DNA of 64,000 nucleotides from Peronospora farinosa (GCA_947646735.1 CANTFK010000228.1:62001-126000), one strand, 5' to 3'. Shown: positions 31,981-42,814, numbered from the stretch's first letter. Notes: a model not told the origin generated them from the letters alone. Made by a program: numbers and translations.

Positions 31981-33255
31981 ATGTGGCGAGATACTCTCGC
32001 GGACATGGCCAGCCTTGCGGCGACCCTCGAAAAATTCATCAGTAGCGATGACTTGGTCGCGCGGTAACGGTCACTGCCGTGTCACGCAATATTTCGATCC
32101 TGGCACGAGATCTATCTCGTGCCGCACACCACGATCCGCCGGAAGCTCAGCAGGAATTTTCTCCGGGAAAATATCGGCGTATTCACGGGCGATATCGTAT
32201 ACAGGGTTGCCCGAAGCACGAAGAGCATCCCACGACTGTGCCGCGAAGCGTTCGTCGCGCGCTGATTTAGGCTCGGCGCTCTTCGGGCGAGCCTCCGAAC
32301 TTCTTCACTGGCTGCTTCGGTGGCTGAAACGATGCACACTTGCTCGATGTCGCCGGCCTTGAGATCCTAAAGAAAATCTTTCCATGAAAGGTCCAGAGAT
32401 GTGATATCTGCAGCAGTGCACGGTGGACTCGCTACCTCAATGTAGCGGCCACGATGTGGGGAACCCTCCACATATTCAAGCGCGCATACGGATTCCGTCA
32501 CTACGGAATCAAATGCATCAGCATGTTGACGTGAATTTCGTCGTCTCGTTGACCGGCGTGCTCCTTTCGTGCGTTTTCTCTTGCTTCTCGAGCCCCTGCT
32601 CGAGACTGGAACGTCGGTCTCATAAGAGGATGATGTACCCCCCTCTAGACGTGGGAGCTCTGTCTCCACCACGTCGTTCTCATGCGGATCCGTAGTCCGC
32701 ACATTCTCGTCAATCAAAAGCGGGAGCTCGTCTTCGACCGCTTCATTTGTTTACGGGAGCCCCTGCTCGACCGCCTCGATATTTATCGGAAGCCTCTGCT
32801 CGTCCGATGTACTTGTACGCGGGAGCCCCTGCTCGACCGCCTCGATATTTATCGGGACCCTCTGCTCGTCCGATGTACTTGTACGCGGGAGCCCCTGCTC
32901 GACCGCCATCGGGAGCCTCTGCTCGTCCGATGTGCTTTTATGCGGGAGCCCCTGCTCGACCGCCTCGCTGTGAATCGGGAACCCCTGTTCGACCGATGTG
33001 TGTGTGTGTGCGGGAACCGCTGTTCAACCGCCTCGCTGTGAATCGGGTTCCCCTGTTCGACCGATGTCTGTGTATGCGGTTACCGCTGTTCGGCCGCCTC
33101 GTTGTGCATCGGGAACCCCTGTTCGACCGATGTCTGTGTATGCGGGAACCGCTGTTCGACCGCTTCGTTCTGTGGCTCCGTCAGTGTAACGGAACATACT
33201 GCGCACAGAGGGCCATCGCTCTCTCTGTGTTGACTACTAGTCGTGGCGAGTTCGT
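31980..33255 (-). pseudogene. protease-RT linker of family B with tandem repeats
   Basis: 32690-33200 is a tandem array that on minus encodes V/A-E-Q-R/G-F/L-P units; on plus it reads GGGAGCCCCTGCTCGACCG-like repeats. A basic/polar stretch follows (32367-32717, SRSKRKRTKGARRSTRRRN) and then degraded RT N-terminal residues. Frames are broken repeatedly. It corresponds to the family A linker at 41747. Confidence 0.7.
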
Positions 33256-33798
33256 TCACGACCCTGACGTGAGGCCAATCGGATGAAGCGACCAACAAAT
33301 GAGTAAACACTTCACTGACGTCACATAAACGCTTCGTCGTTTGACGGACCGAGATAGCCAATCTATCTTCGGCTGATACCGTGACAGCCACGGTATCCCA
33401 AGTATGCAATCAAATGCATAGTTCATCTCGTGCACCAAAAATTTGTCGTTGCTATGGAAACCGTCGAAAGTGTACGGTAAAACCACTGTTTTACGCGGGA
33501 CACGTTTTGGTTGTCCATCGGCAAGTTTGACAACGATGTCACCTGGACCTTCTCGAACCGTGACAGTCGACGGGAGAAGAGACAAACAGGATGCACGAAA
33601 GAAGTTGTTGGAAGCGCCAGAATCCAACAACGCTCGAAGTGGTCGCTTCACTCCAGCGACGATGAGACTAATAATAATCAGTCTCGAATCATCGCGCATG
33701 GTGGTGGCATTAAAGTGAATATGAATCACTTTGGGGCTAGGAGCCCGAGCTGCCACCTGAGTACTCGGGGCTCCATTTATGCCAGTAGGGCGCCCCAC
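33256..33798 (-). CDS. aspartic protease of family B
   Basis: 180 residues with the catalytic LLDSGASNNFFRASCLSLL and the conserved MNYAFDCILGIPWLSRYQPK. The Trp after QPKID is retained, unlike in family A. The last residues run into the linker in a frame that differs from the repeats. Confidence 0.85.
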   Translation of the reverse strand: MGRPTGINGAPSTQVAARAPSPKVIHIHFNATTMRDDSRLIIISLIVAGVKRPLRALLDSGASNNFFRASCLSLLPSTVTVREGPGDIVVKLADGQPKRVPRKTVVLPYTFDGFHSNDKFLVHEMNYAFDCILGIPWLSRYQPKIDWLSRSVKRRSVYVTSVKCLLICWSLHPIGLTSGS

Positions 33799-33800
33799 GC

Positions 33801-34643
33801 CTACTGGAACCGCTCGTTTTTTGGCGGGACCACCGACGACACAACGTCTCCTCGTGAGACAGCTGTGTTCATAGTCACCAGCGCAGGTGCTTGACAGACA
33901 GCCGCACGATGGCCTGTTTTACCACAGCGAAAACACTTCATCGTGTTAGGATTGCGAATGTCGCGGCTTAATGATTTGCCGCGACCACGAGAGGACTCAA
34001 TTGCATCAATTTTCATTGGCTCTGGGCCAGACATCCGGGAATGTTGTGACGCTGCGTGCAGGTACGACGACGCGACAGTGTAATCCTCACGAAGCGCGAG
34101 GGCAAATGCCTCCTCGAGGGACTTTGGCTCAGCACGTGTGAGGCAGTAACGCGTCATGCCCTCTTGCATACCAAAGATAAAGACATGGACTTGTGAAGCC
34201 ATGTCAATTGGCTGCGTGGTAATGCACGAAGCAAGATGACGTTTCTTCTGCACGTAGTCACGCATCGACAGCTTGCCCTGTCGGAGTGAGAAGAAATCTG
34301 CACGCAAGCGAGATTCATCTTGAGGAAGCTCGAAAGCCAGTCGTAAATCACGCTGGATATCGTCCAGCGTAGGAAACGCCGACTCATCTACGACAAGCTT
34401 TCCGAGGGCCCATTCCTTGGCTTTGCCGGCAAGACAAGACAACAGGAAATAGACCTTGGCCGTCGGAGCGTCAATTAATCTTGACGCTATTGCAATATCC
34501 ACCTCGCGAAACCAGCGATTGAGGGGGAGACGATCCGGACCATCACCGGAGTACGTTGACGTCTCCATCTTGATAGCGTCATGGTGCGAAGTGCGCGAGG
34601 GAGTCAATACTCGCCGATTCGCTTCGGCGAGCTCGCGCACCAT
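33801..34643 (-). CDS. Gag of family B
   Basis: An intact 280-residue frame starting [17 protein letters not shown]. It has capsid residues [37 protein letters not shown] and [14 protein letters not shown], ending with the CCHC knuckle [14 protein letters not shown]. It assembles the virus-like particle in active elements. It lies 82 bp from the 5' LTR. Confidence 0.9.
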   Translation of the reverse strand: MVRELAEANRRVLTPSRTSHHDAIKMETSTYSGDGPDRLPLNRWFREVDIAIASRLIDAPTAKVYFLLSCLAGKAKEWALGKLVVDESAFPTLDDIQRDLRLAFELPQDESRLRADFFSLRQGKLSMRDYVQKKRHLASCITTQPIDMASQVHVFIFGMQEGMTRYCLTRAEPKSLEEAFALALREDYTVASSYLHAASQHSRMSGPEPMKIDAIESSRGRGKSLSRDIRNPNTMKCFRCGKTGHRAAVCQAPALVTMNTAVSRGDVVSSVVPPKNERFQ

Positions 34644-34724
34644 AAAGTTTCGCTGGAGCCACCGAAGACTCGCCCATGTTCATCTCGAATCTGGTCATTG
34701 GAAGGACCAACAAGTGCTACCAGG

Positions 34725-35045
34725 TGTAACGGGCTAAGGACCCGTTACCGTCTTACACTAAAAGGGCGTTGAGGAAGCGCTCTTAATTAACTCGTAAATA
34801 TAACTCTGTTTTATCTTTTGCTTTGTTTTAATTCGCAGTAAGTGCAAATATGTTCCCTAGCTCATGGGGAACCACTCAAATATGGAAGTCAATTTATTAT
34901 TGGCTAATTATTGGGTCTGGCACCCCAATAATAAACCAATAATAAATTGACGCGCAGTATCCGCTAATCGGATACTGCCCTATGCCTACTTATGTAATTA
35001 TGTATTAATCCTATAACTATTTATGTAATAGGTAGACCCATTACA
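34725..35045 (-). repeat. 5' LTR of family B element
   Basis: 321 bp. On plus it begins TGTAACGGGC and ends ACCCATTACA, and on minus it is followed by a primer-binding site at about 34705-34722. It is related to the family A LTR in both terminal motifs (TGTAATGGGTCTAC... and ...CCCGTTACA read on minus). Confidence 0.93.
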
Positions 35046-35050
35046 CTGTG
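35046..35050. repeat. right target-site duplication of family B element (CTGTG)
   Basis: This matches 27350-27354. Family A sequence resumes directly with GAACAAGTGTGG. Confidence 0.95.
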
Positions 35051-35853
35051 GAACAAGTGTGGCTAACCACCAACGAGGTGGTTACCATGGCAAACGAGGA
35101 GAATATGGCGCGTCCTCGAAGCGCTGAGCCGAAGTCAGCGCGTGAAAAAAGGTTTGCATCACAGTCATGGGAGGCTCTGCGAGAGTCTGGTAACCCCGTC
35201 TACAACATTGCTCGTGAGTATGCAGACGTGTTCCCGGACAAGATCCCGGCTAAACTTCCTGCGGACCGTGGTGCTCGGCACGAGATTGATCTCGTGCCAG
35301 CGTCGAAGTATTGTGTGATACGGCAGTGGCTGTTGCCTCGAGATCAAGTCGAAGCTATTGACGCATTCTTCGAAGGCCGCCGCAAAGCGGGTCATGTGCG
35401 GGAGAGTATCTCACCACATCGAGTCCAACCTTCTGCGTGAAGAAGGCTACGGAAGGCTGGCGGATAGTGCATGCGTTCAATAAGTTGAATGATGCCACTA
35501 TTCCTGCGCAAACGCCAATTCCCAGGAAGGACATGGTGCTGAATTCCAAGTCAGGAAGTGTCATCTTCAGTGCCATCGACTTGACCAATGGCTTTTACCA
35601 GATTTTAATGCGCCCGAGCGATATCCCACTCACCGCGGTGAGCACCCCGAGTGGAATGTTATGGGAGTGGCTGGTAATGCCACAAGGGTTGAAGAACGCT
35701 CCGGCCACTTTCAATCGCATGGTGTCTCAAGTGTTGAGACCTCTTCGGAACTTTGCCCCAAGTTATTTTGACGATATTTTCGTCCACAGTCGCGCCGAGG
35801 GCAACCTCAACGATGTCCAAGTTCACCTTCAACACCTGAAGCAAGTGTTTTAA
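35051..35853 (+). pseudogene. reverse transcriptase N-terminal half, family A unit 1
   Basis: The N-terminal RT frame ends at 35440 in ...HRVQPSA and restarts one frame over with [19 protein letters not shown], a one-base deletion shared with unit 2. The palm follows (FSAIDLTNGFYQILM, MPQGLKNAPATFNRM, SYFDDIFVHSRAE). It stops at a TAA (35851-35853) in place of a Gln codon, also shared. The catalytic FDD is intact but the enzyme is split. Confidence 0.88.
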
Positions 35854-35856
35854 GTT

Positions 35857-37494
35857 ATGCGGGACAACAAGTTGTACGCGAATCTCAAGAAGTGTGTCTT
35901 TTGTGCACCGGAGATTCCGGTGTTAGGTTGCTATGTGAGTAAATCGGGAGTTCGAGCTGATCCAGAGAAGGTGTCGTCCATCTGTTCTTGGTCCACGCCC
36001 AAGAACCCTACGGAGTTGCGCCAGTGGCTCGGCTTGGCTAATTATTTGCACAAGTATACGAAGGATTATGCTGGTTCTATCCAGCCTTTGTCGTCACTCT
36101 TGAAGAAAGACTCCACGTGGTTGTGGCGTCCCGAGCACCAAGCAGCCTTCGAAGCAGTAAAGAAGAGCCTAGCGTCAGCGCCAGTCCTGGTCCTACCAGA
36201 CGATTCCAAGCCGTTCCACGTGGTTTGCGACGCCAGTGATTTTGCAATCGGCTGTGCCCTCATGCAATTTGATGATGAGGGCCGTGAACGAGTCGTGAGT
36301 TATCAGTCGCGACAGATGAAGCCAGATGAGAAGAACTATCCGGTTCACGACAAGGAGTTATTAGCGATGCGCTATGCACTCATCAAGTTTCGCGTGCATC
36401 TCCTTGGTGAACGTACGTTTGCTTTGTACACCGATCATGCATCGCTGCGCACAGCGATGAAGAGCCCACACCTGTCCCAACGGATGGCACGATGGCTCTC
36501 ATTCTTCTCTGAGTACAACTTCGTCGTGCATTACAAGCCAGGCAAGTCTAATATTCTCGCTGACGCCTTGTCACGACGTCCCGACTACGATCCTCGGACT
36601 GCTCTGAGTCGCCAGGCGACTGACGCCGAGGAGGATGATGACCGATGTGCAATGTGTGTATCGCTGAACTTAACTCGGGTTACACCCGAGCCGTGTTTAT
36701 TTGATGAGATCGTCGCAGCGTACAAAGGAGATTCAGATTACGCAGACATTATCGAGTATCTGCGTTCTCCCAGCGATGCCGCACTGGGGGCATTATTCCG
36801 AACCAATCGCGATTACATTCATCGATATAGTTTAGTTGGCAATTTGCTTCTGTATAGCATCGACCAATTCGATTCTCCTCGCACGGTGATTGCCAATGAC
36901 ATGGATTTGCGTGCAAGAATCATTCACGAGTATCACGATGCTCCTGCTGGCGGCCATTTAGGCCGCAAAAAGACTTTCGCGGCTGTGTCTCGAGACTTCT
37001 TCTGGCCCCACATGTATAAGTGGGTACGCAACTGGATCCGAACGTGCGAAATATGCCAGCGTGTGAAGCCATCTACATCGACACAGGCTCCCTTGCGATC
37101 GTTGCCAATTGCAGCAGAGGCCTGGAGGTCAGATTCGATGAACTTTATCTTCGATTTGCGCCCGATAGCCAAGCTCGAACAGGGGATCATATTATTTTTT
37201 GACAGATTCAGCAAGATGACACATCTCGTGCCTGTTCACGCTAAGGTCACCGCAGCAGAGACCGCGGCGCACTTCATCGACGCGGTGTTCCGTCATCATG
37301 GCCTTCCAGAAAACATTGTTTCGGACCGAGACCCGCGATTTACGTCCGCATTTTGGACATCACTTTTCGAGCTCCTCGGGACAGAACTGCTGATATCGAC
37401 TGCAGCCCATCCGGAAACAAATAAACAAACCGAGCGCGTAAACCGAGTTCTAGAAGATGTTCCTCGAAGTTATGCTACGTCATTCACGAGTTAA
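35857..37494 (+). pseudogene. RT end, RNase H and integrase, family A unit 1
   Basis: A 545-residue open stretch with the RT connection (LRQWLGLANYLHKYTKDYAG), RNase H (FHVVCDASDFAIGCALMQFD, NYPVHDKELLAMRYAL, YTDHASLRT), the integrase zinc finger (HDAPAGGHLGRKKTFAAVS, CEICQRVKP) and the integrase core with both Asp motifs (FFDRFSKMTHL, IVSDRDPRFTSAFW). The Glu region reads ETNKQTERVNR where unit 2 has ETDGQTERVNR. It ends at a TAA that replaces a Trp codon of unit 2. Confidence 0.9.
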
Positions 37495-38221
37495 AATGCA
37501 TTTTTACCACTTGCTGAGTTCGCACTCAATAATGCTGTACACGCGTCAACAGGTTTGACGCCATTTATTGTGAATTTGGCTCATTACCCTCAAATTCCTA
37601 CTCTTCTTGCCGTGGGGCGACCCACGGCACCTGGTGTGGCTCCACTCTGGGGGGGGGGCAAATGGGTGATAAACAAGGATCGAGTGCAGCTCACGGTTTT
37701 TTGAGCGCGAATATAGTATCCCGATTCAAGGCAAAGACTGCTGATTCGAAGCCACGTGACGTGGCGTCCCCATTAGCTCGATGGACTGAGTAGACACTTA
37801 GTAACACGTTTTCGGGCAAGCGCTCACCTGCTGCTAACTACGCGACGGATTGATTCGGCGCGATTAATTGATGACATGGCTGTGTCAGAGGTTATAGTTT
37901 AACATTAAGCCATCACCCGTTTATACGCGATGAACTACAGTCTGCAGTCGACCAGCAGAAAGAGAACGCTGACAAACATGGCAGAAAGAACATGAGCAAA
38001 TTTGGGAAAGGTGACCGTGTATTATTATCTACGGAAGGTTTAAGGGATTCAGCGGTCACTAACTGGGCGCGAGTAAACTCGCACCACGCTTCATCGGTCC
38101 ATTCAAGGTTCTGAAGGCAATTGGCGACGCTTATACACTCGACGTCCCCTCTTCACTGCGACTCCACCCGACATTCTATGTCGGGCGGCTGAAGGAATAT
38201 CGTCCGGCTACGCTTCACGGT
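37495..38221 (+). pseudogene. degraded integrase C-terminal region, family A unit 1
   Basis: Sequence collinear with 44872-45580 of unit 2 but with many substitutions, stops and frame changes. Residues such as LAEFALNNAVHAST and the GPF/HPTFYVGRLKEYRP block are still recognisable. The run of eight G at about 37652 corresponds to a similar G-run in unit 2. Confidence 0.8.
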
Positions 38222-39688
38222 TTGGCTCCGACGCAGGCTTCAGAGGTTCGTAAGTCGAACGGCCTTTCCGTCGTGCTCGACGCGCCGATGACATGGGGAG
38301 GGGTCTCGATCTCGTCTGAACCTGACCAAGCACTTGGCGCTCCAGAACCCTTATCCGCTCGAGCAGTTCACGGTTCGACTGCCGGGTCTCACTCGAAGTC
38401 TTCTCCGCCCGGGCAGCACGTTCACTGGCAGCCTCAGCCTCCAGCCGATCATCGGCAGCTACTTCCACGGCCTGGTCAACATCGTCCTGAGCAACCAGGA
38501 CGCCAGGACTACCATCGCGAGAGCCCCCCTCCGCTTGTTGACGCGAAGGGACAGGTGCGCTGGATTGTAGACCGCATTGTGGGTCACGAGGACCCTCCAC
38601 AACCAGTACTGCAGTCGGCTCATGAGAAGCGCGGGGTTCCATCCGTGCGCAGGTACCGAGTACGTTGGGTTGGATTCCCTCCCGAGCAGGATACATGGGA
38701 ACCACGTTCCTCGCTCCTTCGCGACGTTCCAGATGTGGTTCTGTCGTATGAAGCCACGATGTCGGGCTATTCCAATGGGGGCGAGCACGAGAACGCTCTC
38801 GTGCCAAACAAGAGTGGTAAGGAGATCCACGTCGTCGAGAACGAGATCGATGACGCGAACGAGAACGATGTCGCGAACGAGAACGATGCCGTGAACGAGA
38901 ACGATGTCGCGAACGAGAACGATGCCGTGAACGAGAACGTCGTGGTGAATACATATCACGATTGCGAGGCAAGAATCGCGCAGCAGGACGGACAGGCGAA
39001 CGTGTCGCTGCCCTGCGCTGATGATTTCGCGGAGATTGACTCCGCTGTCGCGAGTGGTGCTGCCAGCGAGGCGCACCACGAATAACTGCGCTTCTTCGTT
39101 CGCTCAGACTTCGCTCATACTTTGCAATTCAACTTCTTTCGCTATCACTGAGTGGACACTCAGCGATGTGCCGTCGCCATTCGTCATGAGTTGGGCGTGG
39201 AGTCGAGTCACCTGATTGGCATCCTTCGTTGACATGGACGAAGCAGAGGCGGTCCTCCTTCCAAGCATCCTCACACACTCTTTCGCGTAGCGCGCCGATG
39301 GAGTGATCGGCGCGAAGTTCCTCTCGATCGGTGAGCCATAACTGGAAGTTGCTACCATCCTCGAGCATCCGATTCCAACGTTGGATGAAGGCGCACCAAG
39401 AACGTTGTAGAGATTCATGCTCGATTCCATCAAGAACTTTACCGCGCATTTTCGAAATCGGCGGAAGTAGTCCCGCATCGTGTACAGCGAGTCCGGAGCG
39501 TGAGCTCCGGACAAGTCGTACAGCGACCAAGGTATGAGCTGCCGCGCCATGATGCTGGTTGATGCATTCCCGCTGATGTATCTTGGGCGTCCTGCTGGAT
39601 TGGGTGTTGGGTCTCCAGACATTGCTTGTTCTTTTGTGAGCAAAGGGTTTTCGACAGTTGAGCACTCACGGTTGGTGAGTGCTGTCAT
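38208..39688 (-). pseudogene. antisense accessory ORF of family A unit 1, two breaks
   Basis: This is the same protein as 45564-47008, read on minus. The N-terminus (39688, MTALTNRECSTVE) shifts frame near 39450 into the frame that holds LQRSWCAFIQRWN and LCFVHVNEGCQSG, then meets a TGA at 39129-39131 in place of a Trp codon. The rest (38208-38972) is open for 254 residues: an RSRSRH repeat, then a coiled coil (EAEAASERAARAEKTSSETR) and the basic end RRARRKGRSTYEP. The Arg/Ser array has two more units than unit 2. Confidence 0.75.
38222..39085 (+). CDS. pol tail and chromodomain of family A unit 1
   Basis: A 287-residue open frame with a Ser/Pro/His-rich linker, then RWIVDRIVGHEDP and a chromodomain (RRYRVRWVGFPPEQDTWEPR, LLRDVPDVVLSYEA). 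It ends in a repeat of six residues (NEND-V/A-A/V units) coded by 18-bp tandem repeats at about 38850-38940. The stop is at 39083-39085. The whole frame is antisense to the accessory ORF on minus. Confidence 0.85.
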   Translation: MAPTQASEVRKSNGLSVVLDAPMTWGGVSISSEPDQALGAPEPLSARAVHGSTAGSHSKSSPPGQHVHWQPQPPADHRQLLPRPGQHRPEQPGRQDYHRESPPPLVDAKGQVRWIVDRIVGHEDPPQPVLQSAHEKRGVPSVRRYRVRWVGFPPEQDTWEPRSSLLRDVPDVVLSYEATMSGYSNGGEHENALVPNKSGKEIHVVENEIDDANENDVANENDAVNENDVANENDAVNENVVVNTYHDCEARIAQQDGQANVSLPCADDFAEIDSAVASGAASEAHHE

Positions 39689-39701
39689 GAGAAGGGGGTG
39701 A

Positions 39702-40043
39702 TGTAATGGTCTACATTACACACATAGTATTACCATGAATAAACAATTACATATGTAGGCAGGTGCTGGGCCCGAATAGCAGGCACAGCGTGGTAATTTA
39801 TTATTGGTTCATTATTGGGCCTAAAGTCCCCAATATGGACCAATGATAAATTAACCTGAAATTGTGTGGTTCCCGAAAGGCGGGAACACTGTCGTATTTA
39901 TTACGACTAAAATCTTCGTAATTAGTACGAATTAAAACCAAAGTAAAAATCAGAGTTAAATTTACTTAATACCTAATACTTGGGCTTGAGTCTTCCTCAA
40001 GCGCGCGTGTAAGCTAGTGACGGTACGTTCTAGCCCCGTTACA
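39702..40043 (+). repeat. family A LTR 2 (middle, shared by both units)
   Basis: 342 bp, TGTAATGGTC...CCCCGTTACA. A polypurine tract ends at 39701 and a primer-binding site starts at 40046. It therefore serves as 3' LTR of unit 1 and 5' LTR of unit 2. It differs from LTR 3 at only a few positions. Confidence 0.93.
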
Positions 40044-40069
40044 CCTGGTAGCACTTTGTAGTCCTTCCT

Positions 40070-41109
40070 ATGCCCGAGTTTGGGATGAGCGAATCGTCGT
40101 ACTTTGACGCTCCAGATTTATTTCTGGAGCACGCGACCTTCCCCCATCTTACTGGTGTTGAGTGGGATGCCCTTAATCGCCTCGCGGCGATATCGGGAGA
40201 GGCATTCGTCGCGTCGCTGATGAGATCAGCGACCCCTGACGCGCAACGTCTCGCCATACATGAGTTTATGGCACGCGAGCCAACCGGCGAGGCTTAACTC
40301 CCTCGCGCCCTTCACGTAATGAGGCCGTGAAGATGGAAACCTCCTCCTACTCTGGAGAAGGTAAGGACCGGTTGTCGCTGAATCGGTGGTTCCGAGAAGT
40401 TGATATCGCCATCGCCTCGAGACTTCTTGAGGCTCCCCAGGCGAAGGTCAACTTTCTTCTTTCCCGCCTCACCGGGAAGGCCAAGGAGTGGGCCCTTGGT
40501 AAACTCGTTGTGGACGAGCACGCATTTCCCACCTTGGATACCATCCAGGACGATCTCCGTCTTGCCTTCGAGCCACCACAAGAGGAGAAACTGGTGCGAT
40601 CAAGATTCCTGTCGATGCGACAGGGTAAAATGGCGATGCGCGACTACGTACAGATGGCTAGGCATCTGGCGTCGTGTATTATCACGCACCCCATGGACAT
40701 GTACACACAGGTGAATGTCTTTGTGGATGGTATGCGTGAGGGGCAAACCCGCTTATCGCTGGAGCGCGCCGAGCCTGCCACATTGGAGGAGGCATTCGCC
40801 ATCGCACTCCGTGAAGACTTTAGGGTCACAAAGGCCTATGCCAAACCCTCGGTCGTCAGCGTTCCCCGGCCTTCTGGCCCAGAACCTATGGAGATCGACG
40901 TTATTGAGTCGTCGGGTGACCGGCGACGTGTCTTTCATCATAAAGGTGACGCTCGCACCGGGCGTCCAATGGTTTGCTTTCGTTGTCGCAAGCCAGGACA
41001 TCGCGCGGCAGAGTGCCGTGCGCCAGCCCCATTATCGGTGCAAGTAGTGGACGCCCATCATGAGGGTGCTGTACCGGCCGCACGTCCAAAAAACGGTCGG
41101 GACCAGTAG
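40070..41109 (+). pseudogene. gag of family A unit 2
   Basis: A leader of 75 residues (40070-40297) ends in the same stop as unit 1. The Gag core of 260 residues (40327-41109) has an intact zinc knuckle, [14 protein letters not shown]. Otherwise it is as unit 1, with a few substitutions such as [10 protein letters not shown]. Confidence 0.82.
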
Positions 41110-41153
41110 GTGCAGGGCGCCCTACTGGTTGGAACGGAGGTCCGGGTCCCCCG

Positions 41154-41552
41154 GTGGCAGCCCAACCTTCCAATCCTCCTGCGTTACGCGCACGGTTAAA
41201 TGCCACCACTACGAGTGGTGATTCACGTCTGATTATTGTCAGTTTACATGTCGCCGGCGTCCGGCGACCTCTGCGAGCACTCCTGGACTCAGGAGCAACA
41301 AACAATTTCTTTCGTGAATCTTGTTTGTCGATGCTGCCTCCCAGCATTCAGGTCCGTGAGGGACCTGGCCAAGTCTTCGTCAAGCTGGCTGACGGGAAAC
41401 CACACCGCGTATCGCGGCGCGAAGTGTCGTTGCCGTATACGTTTGATGGCTTTCGCAGTAATGATGATTTCTTGGTGATCGCGATGAATTATGCATTCGA
41501 TTGCATACTGGGCATGCCATGGTTGGCACGTTATAAGCCCCAGATCGACTAA
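41154..41552 (+). pseudogene. aspartic protease of family A unit 2
   Basis: The catalytic LLDSGATNNFFRES is present. The frame ends after PQID at the TAA shared with unit 1. The following 41565-41750 is the degraded start of the linker. Confidence 0.8.
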
Positions 41553-41746
41553 TTAGCTAGATCATTGAGACGTCGACGCAAGTTCGACGTCACTGTAGTA
41601 TGTACTCATCTCTTGGTGTCTCCAAGTGACTGGCCGAATGCCAACGTCGTGGATCGTGATTCCACGACGTTGGCGGTGCACAAAGCGAGCGATGACCTCT
41701 CTGCACTGCTTGTGCTGTTCTTAGAGGCACAAGTGACAGTGAATTC

Positions 41747-42814
41747 TTGCCAGAAAGCGAAGAGGACGACGGGGACGACGCGGTCGAACAGGGGTTCCCG
41801 CGCGTCATTAATGCGGTTGAACAGGGGTTCCCGCAAGTGAATGCAGTGGTTGAACCGGGGTTCCCATCTGCACCTATTGTGGTCGAGCAGGGGATCCCAC
41901 AAGGGCATTGTGACGACGAGCAAGAGCTCGACAGAGATTGTGACGTGGACGGACAGGAGTCCCCACGCGAGAGCATGATGGTCGAACCGGGGTTCCCATC
42001 ATCACCCACTGTGGTCGAACCGAGGTTCCCACATGGGCATACTGTGGTTGAGCAGGGGCTCCCACACGGGTTTACGGCGGCCGAGCAGGAGCTTCCGCAT
42101 CAAGTGTCGACGGTCGAGTTTGGGGTACTCCCGTCCAGTGTTTCCGGCATCTTGGATGAAGACATTCAGTGCCTAGAGGGGGGTGATGGTTTATCACCTG
42201 ACTGCGGTTCGCCAGCTTCGAGTAGCGACTCGAAGCACGATGGGGACAACAGCACCGAGAATTTAGCGTTGGAATGTGTCCACGCTATCGTGTACGTGGA
42301 AGGGAGTCCACAAAGGCGCCAATATATCGAGGTCGAGAGTCCTCCTCGTAATGCGTCTTCCATTACAAGTCTTCCAGGGCTTTCCTGGAAGCATTTCCTA
42401 CGTGACCTTAAGGGAGGCACTGTGGAACAAGTGTGTCTAATCACCAACGAGGTGGTTACCGTGGCAAACGAGGAGCATATGGCGCGTCCTCAAAGCGCTG
42501 AGCCGAAGTCTGCGCGTGAAGAAAGGTTTGCATCACAGTCATGGGAGGCCCTGCGAGAGTCTGGTAACCCCGTCTACGACATTGCTCGTGAGTATGCAGA
42601 CGTGTTCCCGGACAAGATCCCGGCTGAACTTCCTGCGGACCGCGGTGTTCGGCACGAGATTGATCTCGTGCCAGGGTCGAAGTATTGTGTGACACGGCAG
42701 TGGCCGTTGCTTCGAGATCAAGTCGAAGCTATTGACGCATTCTTTGAAGGCCGCCGCAAAGCGGGTCATGTGCGAGAGAGTATCTCACCACATCGAGTCC
42801 AACCTTCTGCGTGA
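41747..42814 (+). CDS. linker and RT N-terminus of family A unit 2
   Basis: A 355-residue open stretch. It has VEQGFP-type repeats (about residues 10-115), an acidic Ser/Asp segment, the conserved [20 protein letters not shown], and then the RT N-terminus ([40 protein letters not shown]). It ends HRVQPSA at the one-base deletion shared with unit 1. It shows what the linker looked like before family B landed in unit 1. Confidence 0.82.
   Translation: MPESEEDDGDDAVEQGFPRVINAVEQGFPQVNAVVEPGFPSAPIVVEQGIPQGHCDDEQELDRDCDVDGQESPRESMMVEPGFPSSPTVVEPRFPHGHTVVEQGLPHGFTAAEQELPHQVSTVEFGVLPSSVSGILDEDIQCLEGGDGLSPDCGSPASSSDSKHDGDNSTENLALECVHAIVYVEGSPQRRQYIEVESPPRNASSITSLPGLSWKHFLRDLKGGTVEQVCLITNEVVTVANEEHMARPQSAEPKSAREERFASQSWEALRESGNPVYDIAREYADVFPDKIPAELPADRGVRHEIDLVPGSKYCVTRQWPLLRDQVEAIDAFFEGRRKAGHVRESISPHRVQPSA

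Larger units (their letters stand above)
27355..35045 (-). mobile_element. complete family B Ty3/gypsy chromodomain element inserted in family A
   Basis: A 7.69-kb element on minus with two LTRs and a 5-bp target duplication. Order on minus: 5' LTR (34725-35045), primer-binding site TGGTAGCACTTGTTGG, Gag, protease, VEQ-repeat linker, RT, RNase H, integrase, chromodomain, polypurine tract AAAGAGGGGGATGA and 3' LTR (27355-27672). The pol frame is broken at several points, so the copy is no longer autonomous. It also carries a long open frame on plus (27785-29239). Confidence 0.95.
24974..39701 (+). mobile_element. family A unit 1 internal region, interrupted by family B element
   Basis: Gag, protease and linker lie at 24974-27349. 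The element is broken by the family B insertion (27355-35045) and resumes at 35046 with RT, RNase H, integrase, chromodomain and the 3' non-pol region. The polypurine tract GAGAAGGGGGTGA abuts the next LTR at 39702. It is almost identical to unit 2 except for a diverged patch near 37415-38050. Confidence 0.93.

Noticed and set aside
32747..33286. Plus-strand frames in the family B linker as a repeat protein
   Set aside because: They are the complement of the VEQ-repeat linker on minus. Open frames on both strands follow from the repeat composition, and there is no match in family A.
35438..42814. Programmed frameshift in family A pol
   Set aside because: The frame change lies inside conserved RT sequence, not at a gag-pol junction. 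Family B reads straight through the same place, and a one-base deletion explains it.
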